Under the pieces are notes generated by a model. That model was given only the letters and a program-made list of their open reading frames with translations. It had not been told where the DNA came from and ran no database searches. The position numbers were made by a program, and so were the translations under genes. Positions 60,395 through 64,000 of a stretch of DNA of 64,000 bases are shown here, piece by piece; position 1 is the stretch's first letter, and each line of letters begins with the position of its first letter. The stretch is from Christensenellaceae bacterium (GTDB lineage Bacteria; Bacillota; Clostridia; Christensenellales; Aristaeellaceae): positions 111,035 to 175,034 of the forward strand of contig JAFLST010000001.1 in NCBI GenBank assembly GCA_022510815.1, read 5' to 3'.

Positions 60395-61387
60395 TCACTC
60401 CTCGAACGGCATGCTTGTGCGCTCGGCGTTGAGGAGCTCCTCTTCGGGATCGGGAAGCTGTCCGTGCTCGGCGAGATAGCGCGCCTGCTTCTCGGCCATC
60501 TGAATGCGCTTAGTGTTCACATAGGCGCGGTTGACCGCAGTCGCCTTGGCGACATTCATGGTCATGAGGCGCTTCCCGTCCGGCATGGCCCGGAAGCGCA
60601 GGCGAATCATCAGGCTGCCGTGGTGCGGACACTTCGACAGGCCAATATACTTATCCGCGCACTGCTTGACATAGCCGTTTTCCACTTCGGTCTGCTTGCC
60701 GCAGACAGGACAGCGGGGCTTCTGCGCTTTTTCGCTCTCCAGCGCCTCCATGAGGGAATCAAAGGCCTCGCCCTTCGACTTCTCATGCCGCTGATGAATC
60801 AGGGAGCGCGGCTCCTGCGGATACTTCAGCACTGCCGCAGGATCAGGGAGCTTGGCAAAGACCAGCGCCGTGTAGTAAGCGTCATGCAAAGCGTTGTGGA
60901 AATAGCGGGCCGCGTCGGGCTCGATCTCCAGCATCTCCATCGCGGCCTTGAGGCCCTTGCGATCCTTGCACTTGTACACATCGGAGAACAGCCGCTGAAT
61001 ATCGCACAGCGGCGGAAGCTGCACCTTGCACTGGAAGAAGTCCATGTTCTGCTTGAGGACGCTCACATCGTCGCAGCCCCATGTCAGCAGGGTATAATCC
61101 TCCCCACACCACGCCGCGAACTGATCCATCGCCTCAAGGAACTGCGGCGCTCCGGCCAGCTCCTCAGGCCCGAGCTGCGTCATCCGTCGGATGCGCGGAT
61201 GAATCTTGATATAGTGCGTCGGCTGGATCGGGATGCTGATGCTGTCCACGATCTCAAAGCGCTCGTTGAGCTTCACCGCGCCAATCTGGATCATCTCGAA
61301 GATCAGCCTGTCGCCGACCTCCCGATATACCTTCGTCTCATAGGATACGGGCTGGTTCCACTCCAAATCTACCACAATATACTGCAA
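60395..61387 (-). CDS. DEDDh 3'-5' exonuclease with C-terminal zinc ribbon
   Basis: A 330-residue protein. The exonuclease core has VVDLEWNQP (first Asp/Glu pair), FEMIQIGAVKLNE, LLTWGCDDVSVLKQN and HNALHDAYYTALVF (His and last Asp). It is like the KapD/ERI-1-type RNase and DNase group. The C-terminal part holds CPVCGKQTEVENGY and CPHHG, a possible zinc ribbon with a basic RLRFRAMPDGKRL tail. The start is TTG 61387 with GGAGAG 8 nt upstream, 16 nt after the BaiN-like stop, so it is part of the same operon. Whether the substrate is RNA or DNA is open. Confidence 0.9.
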   Translation of the reverse strand: MQYIVVDLEWNQPVSYETKVYREVGDRLIFEMIQIGAVKLNERFEIVDSISIPIQPTHYIKIHPRIRRMTQLGPEELAGAPQFLEAMDQFAAWCGEDYTLLTWGCDDVSVLKQNMDFFQCKVQLPPLCDIQRLFSDVYKCKDRKGLKAAMEMLEIEPDAARYFHNALHDAYYTALVFAKLPDPAAVLKYPQEPRSLIHQRHEKSKGEAFDSLMEALESEKAQKPRCPVCGKQTEVENGYVKQCADKYIGLSKCPHHGSLMIRLRFRAMPDGKRLMTMNVAKATAVNRAYVNTKRIQMAEKQARYLAEHGQLPDPEEELLNAERTSMPFEE

Positions 61388-61403
61388 AAGAATTTCTCTC
61401 CAA

Positions 61404-62654
61404 TCATGTTTCGTCCGTCTGCGCGGCGCTGTGACCGGCCAGAGCGCCGGTTGCCCATGCGATGTGCAGATTATAGCCGCCGGTATGCGCGTCCACGTCG
61501 ATGACTTCGCCCGCGAAGTACAGCCCGGAGACGTGCTTGCTCTCCATGGTCGCCGGAGCGATCTCCTTCACCGACACGCCGCCGCGGGTCACAATGGCCT
61601 CCTCCAGCGGGGCCAGCTTCTTCAGCCGGATCGGCAGCGACTGCATGGTCGCAACAAGCTGCTCCCGCTCCTGCCGCGTGATCTGGTCACAGGTCTTGCC
61701 GCCATCCACGCCGCACAGCCGCGGGAAAAGCTCCGCGAGCTTGCCGGGCAGCAAGGAAGGCATCACGTTGCGAAGCTGCTTCCGGCTCTGGGAAGCAAAC
61801 TCCCGCTGCATCCGTGCGTCAAGCTGCTCTCGCGTGAGGCCCGGCTTGAGGTTCAGCGTCACCTGCGCCTGCGAAAGCTCCTCCGGCAAATGGCAGGACA
61901 TGGTCAGCGTCAATGGTCCGGAAATGCCGAAGTGCGTGAACAGCATCTCGCCCAGCTCGGTATAGAGCGTCTTTTTGCCGCGCGTCATGGTCAGCGTGAC
62001 GTTTCGCAGGGACAGCCCCTGCAGCTCGCAGGGCCATGCGTCGACCGTCTCGATAGCCGAGAGCACGCCTGTCTGCGGAAGAATGGTATGCTCCAATGCC
62101 GCTGCCATGGCATATCCGTCGCCTGTTGAGCCTGTTGCCGGATAGCTTCTGCCGCCCGTCGCAAGGATCACACGGTCAGCAGAAAGGCGCGTGCCGTTCT
62201 CCAGCAGGACACCTGTAACGTGGCCATCCGCAGCGTCAATGCTCCTGACCCGGGCATTGGTGATGGTGCGCACGCCCGCTTCCGTCATCAGCTTCTGCAG
62301 GGTTCGGGTCACGTCGCTGGCCTTTTCCGTCGCCGGGTACACGCGCCGTCCCCTCTGCACCACCACGGGGCAGCCGCCGTCCTCCAGCAGACGCATCATG
62401 TCCTGCGGCGAGAAGAACGACAGCGCGCTGTAGAGGAATCGCGGATTGCGCGGTGTTTCCCGGAGGAACTCGTCCAGCGTGCAGTCGTTGGTCACGTTGC
62501 AGCGGCCCTTGCCGGTGATGTACACCTTGCGCCCAAGGCGATCATTGCGCTCCAGCAGCGTCACCTGCGTGCCTTCCCTTGCCGCGAACAGCGCCGCCAT
62601 CATGCCGCCCGCGCCGCCGCCAATGACGACGATCTTATTGCTGCTTGCCGCCAT
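61404..62654 (-). CDS. BaiN/HI0933-like FAD-dependent oxidoreductase
   Basis: A 416-residue flavoprotein. The N-terminal FAD fold is VVIGGGAGGMMAALFAAREG, followed by LLERNDRLGRKVYITGKGRCNVTN, the family signature. VILATGGRSYPATGSTGDGY lies midway and GLYFAGEVIDVDAHTGGYNLHIAWATGALAG at the end. The family (HI0933) includes the bile-acid-inducible BaiN, but most members have no known substrate. GGAGGAGG lies just before the ATG inside the rpiR end, with 20-nt overlap. The exonuclease gene follows 16 nt downstream. Confidence 0.92.
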   Translation of the reverse strand: MAASSNKIVVIGGGAGGMMAALFAAREGTQVTLLERNDRLGRKVYITGKGRCNVTNDCTLDEFLRETPRNPRFLYSALSFFSPQDMMRLLEDGGCPVVVQRGRRVYPATEKASDVTRTLQKLMTEAGVRTITNARVRSIDAADGHVTGVLLENGTRLSADRVILATGGRSYPATGSTGDGYAMAAALEHTILPQTGVLSAIETVDAWPCELQGLSLRNVTLTMTRGKKTLYTELGEMLFTHFGISGPLTLTMSCHLPEELSQAQVTLNLKPGLTREQLDARMQREFASQSRKQLRNVMPSLLPGKLAELFPRLCGVDGGKTCDQITRQEREQLVATMQSLPIRLKKLAPLEEAIVTRGGVSVKEIAPATMESKHVSGLYFAGEVIDVDAHTGGYNLHIAWATGALAGHSAAQTDET

Positions 62655-63516
62655 GGGCCTCCTCCTCCAGATAGACCTCGTAGGTCTGCCAGATGGCCTC
62701 GAGCTGATGGAAGTGCTGCGACAGCGCGTCCCGGCGCTTGAGGCCCAGCGCCACCAGCAGCGCGTTGATAACCGACAGCGGCGCCGCCAGAGAATCCACG
62801 AAGGAGGCCATATCCGTCTGGGCCGTCAGGGTCGCGTCGGCAATCTCGCTCAGCGGGGACATGGGCCCGTCCGTCAGCGCGACCACCTGTGCCCCGCAGC
62901 GCTTGGCAAACCGCATGGCCTCCAGCGTCCGCGAAGAATAGCGCGGGAACGAAATGCCGAAGAGCACGTCGTTCTCCTTGAGCTTGCTGATCTCTTCGAA
63001 TACGTCGGTCGAACCGACGGAGACCAGGTGCACGTCGTCGAAGATATAGTTGAGATAGTAGCCCATGAACTGGGCCAGCGGCGCCGCAGAGCGCAGCCCC
63101 ATCACATAGATGGCCCTGGCCGACAGGAGGCGGTTGACCACATCCTCGAAGACGTCGCCGTTCACCTGCTCAAGCGTCGCGCGGAGATTGAGCATGTCGC
63201 GCTTGAGCACCGATTGAAAGGCCTCCATGGGCTGGGCCTCCGCGGCCATCTCGAACCGCTGATTGGCCGTCAGCCGGTGCCGGACGAGCTCCTGCAGCGA
63301 GCGTTGAAGCTGCGGATAACCTTCATATCCCATGGCCGCCGCAAAGCGCACCACTGTCGACTCGCTCACGCCCACATGCTCGCCGAGCTTGCTGGCCGTC
63401 ATGAACACCGCTTTATCGTAGTGATCGACGATGTACTGAGCGATGCGCCGATGCCCTTTGCTCAGCTTCCTGCCCGACTGGTTCAGCCGTTCGATCATGT
63501 CCTGCATTTCCTGCAT
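62635..63516 (-). CDS. MurR/RpiR family transcriptional regulator
   Basis: A 293-residue regulator. Residues about 1-75 are the RpiR helix-turn-helix (LSKGHRRIAQYIVDHYDKAVFMTASKLGEHVGVSESTVVRFAAAMGYEGYPQLQ). The C-terminal SIS domain (ARAIYVMGLRSAAPLAQFMGYYL; VLFGISFPRYSSRTLEAMRFAKRCGAQVVALTD) binds sugar phosphates in known members. ATG 63516 is chosen, with GGAG 10 nt upstream; the track start 63648 is upstream of the promoter. It heads the operon, so it may control it, but the downstream genes are not clearly sugar genes. Confidence 0.93.
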   Translation of the reverse strand: MQEMQDMIERLNQSGRKLSKGHRRIAQYIVDHYDKAVFMTASKLGEHVGVSESTVVRFAAAMGYEGYPQLQRSLQELVRHRLTANQRFEMAAEAQPMEAFQSVLKRDMLNLRATLEQVNGDVFEDVVNRLLSARAIYVMGLRSAAPLAQFMGYYLNYIFDDVHLVSVGSTDVFEEISKLKENDVLFGISFPRYSSRTLEAMRFAKRCGAQVVALTDGPMSPLSEIADATLTAQTDMASFVDSLAAPLSVINALLVALGLKRRDALSQHFHQLEAIWQTYEVYLEEEAHGGKQQ

Positions 63517-63552
63517 GGCGTACCATCTCCATCGACCTTTTAAACCTTGTCC

Positions 63553-63581
63553 ATTATACGAAAGAATGGCGCAATTTGCAA
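63553..63581 (-). promoter_or_regulatory. Promoter of the rpiR-led operon
   Basis: Minus-strand TTGCAA, a 17-nt spacer and a perfect TATAAT. It is the only clear promoter for the minus-strand genes from 63.5 kb to about 57.4 kb. Confidence 0.82.
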
Positions 63582-63641
63582 GCCAAAGCATCAAAGAAAG
63601 CCGCCGATTTGCCGAGTTGGCGAATTTTTTTGAAAAACCTA

Positions 63642-63669
63642 TTGACAACGCCGAAAAACAGAGTATAAT
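63642..63669 (+). promoter_or_regulatory. Promoter of tRNA-Lys
   Basis: A perfect TTGACA, a 16-nt spacer and a perfect TATAAT, 34 nt upstream of the tRNA 5' end. Confidence 0.88.
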
Positions 63670-63703
63670 AACGACCGTTGGCTGTTTGATGCCAACGTCA
63701 TAT

Positions 63704-63779
63704 GCACCATTAGCTCAGTTGGTAGAGCACCTGACTCTTAATCAGGGTGTCCAGGGTTCGAGTCCCTGATGGTGTACCA
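63704..63779 (+). tRNA. tRNA-Lys (anticodon CTT)
   Basis: A full cloverleaf of 76 nt. Acceptor GCACCAT pairs with ATGGTGT (first pair is a G-U). D-arm is GCTC/GAGC, anticodon stem CCTGA/TCAGG with loop CTCTTAA, and T-arm CAGGG-TTCGAGT-CCCTG. The 3' ACCA is encoded. It is a single tRNA gene with its own promoter and terminator. Confidence 0.96.
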
Positions 63780-63787
63780 AACGCTTT

Positions 63788-63830
63788 GAAATCCGAACCG
63801 CTTTCTGATTTGTGAGCGGTTCGGATTTTT
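63788..63830 (+). terminator. Terminator of tRNA-Lys
   Basis: A perfect 13-bp stem AATCCGAACCGCT/AGCGGTTCGGATT with a 12-nt loop, followed by TTT. Confidence 0.85.
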
Positions 63831-64000
63831 GATTTCATCTTATACACCTACTTCCCTATGTCGATCCAGTTGCTAAAATTATGTACAGGCTAAGCTCCCG
63901 CTCCTGCCATAGCAAAACAACTACAGCATTCGCAGCTAAAGCATCGGCCCATCACCAGTTTTTGGTGTTGTGCTTTCCGGATTCTTCGTCATTCCGGGGG

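Noticed and set aside
62446-63543. Plus-strand 365-codon ORF opposite the BaiN-like and RpiR genes
   Set aside because: Antisense shadow of two well-supported minus-strand genes.
63831-64000. Possible gene start or RNA at the right edge
   Set aside because: No ribosome site, promoter or recognisable protein was seen in the last 170 nt.

Overview
The window reads as a chromosomal segment of a GC-rich (estimated high 50s percent by eye) member of the Clostridia (Bacillota). The basis is the rpsO-pnp-M16 peptidase-deacetylase gene order, a pyruvate kinase with the C-terminal PEP-utilising extension, a YtrA-type GntR/ABC cassette, strong AGGAGG ribosome binding sites with GTG and TTG starts, and near-consensus sigma-A promoters. 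The giant DUF11-repeat surface protein suggests a gut- or rumen-type anaerobe, but species or family cannot be fixed from this alone. No phage genes, transposases, CRISPR arrays or rRNA genes were seen.

Region 1 (1-8.7 kb, mostly minus strand): a small XRE regulator, a DUF3048 exported protein, a PdaC-like polysaccharide deacetylase, two DUF1292 proteins, RuvX/YqgF whose frame runs without a stop into the first DUF1292, an M16 zinc peptidase, PNPase and ribosomal protein S15. A roughly 260-nt imperfect palindromic repeat lies between pnp and the M16 gene.

Region 2 (8.7-18.3 kb): a divergent plus-strand unit with a GH127/DUF1680-like protein, a tRNA-dihydrouridine synthase and three consecutive secreted proteins of unknown function. 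A minus-strand Gfo/Idh/MocA oxidoreductase and an M18 aminopeptidase follow.

Region 3 (18.4-32.2 kb): central carbon metabolism and housekeeping. It holds phosphofructokinase, an HD-domain hydrolase, a GntR-ABC-permease-zinc ribbon operon, pyruvate kinase coupled to a barstar-like gene, a nitroreductase, a zinc-ribbon protein overlapping DNA polymerase IV, a stand-alone TfoX C-terminal domain, glycogen phosphorylase, a GH13 glucanohydrolase and a GNAT acetyltransferase. Pfk, Pyk, GlgP and GH13 together fit storage-glucan breakdown feeding glycolysis.

Region 4 (32.5-47.7 kb, minus strand): a probable surface locus. It encodes a Glu/Pro/Thr-rich secreted protein with two Ig-like domains, a 3814-residue protein with about 20 DUF11-type repeats (including four 345-bp near-identical tandem units) and an orphan family-5 solute-binding protein. 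One promoter lies upstream of the first gene.

Region 5 (48-54.5 kb): an XRE regulator with a probable GyrI-like ligand domain lies divergent to a MATE efflux pump. Downstream is a tightly coupled run of M32 carboxypeptidase, sirtuin, nitroreductase-fold protein, Nudix hydrolase and P-loop kinase.

Region 6 (54.5-64 kb, minus strand): a possibly continuous operon from an RpiR regulator through a BaiN-like flavoprotein, a 3'-5' exonuclease with a zinc ribbon, a TGS-containing nucleoside kinase, a GH4-like protein lacking its expected metal ligands, an RlmI-like methyltransferase, an RluA-family pseudouridine synthase and Tgt. A second copy of the intergenic repeat interrupts it. A tRNA-Lys(CTT) with its own promoter and terminator closes the window.
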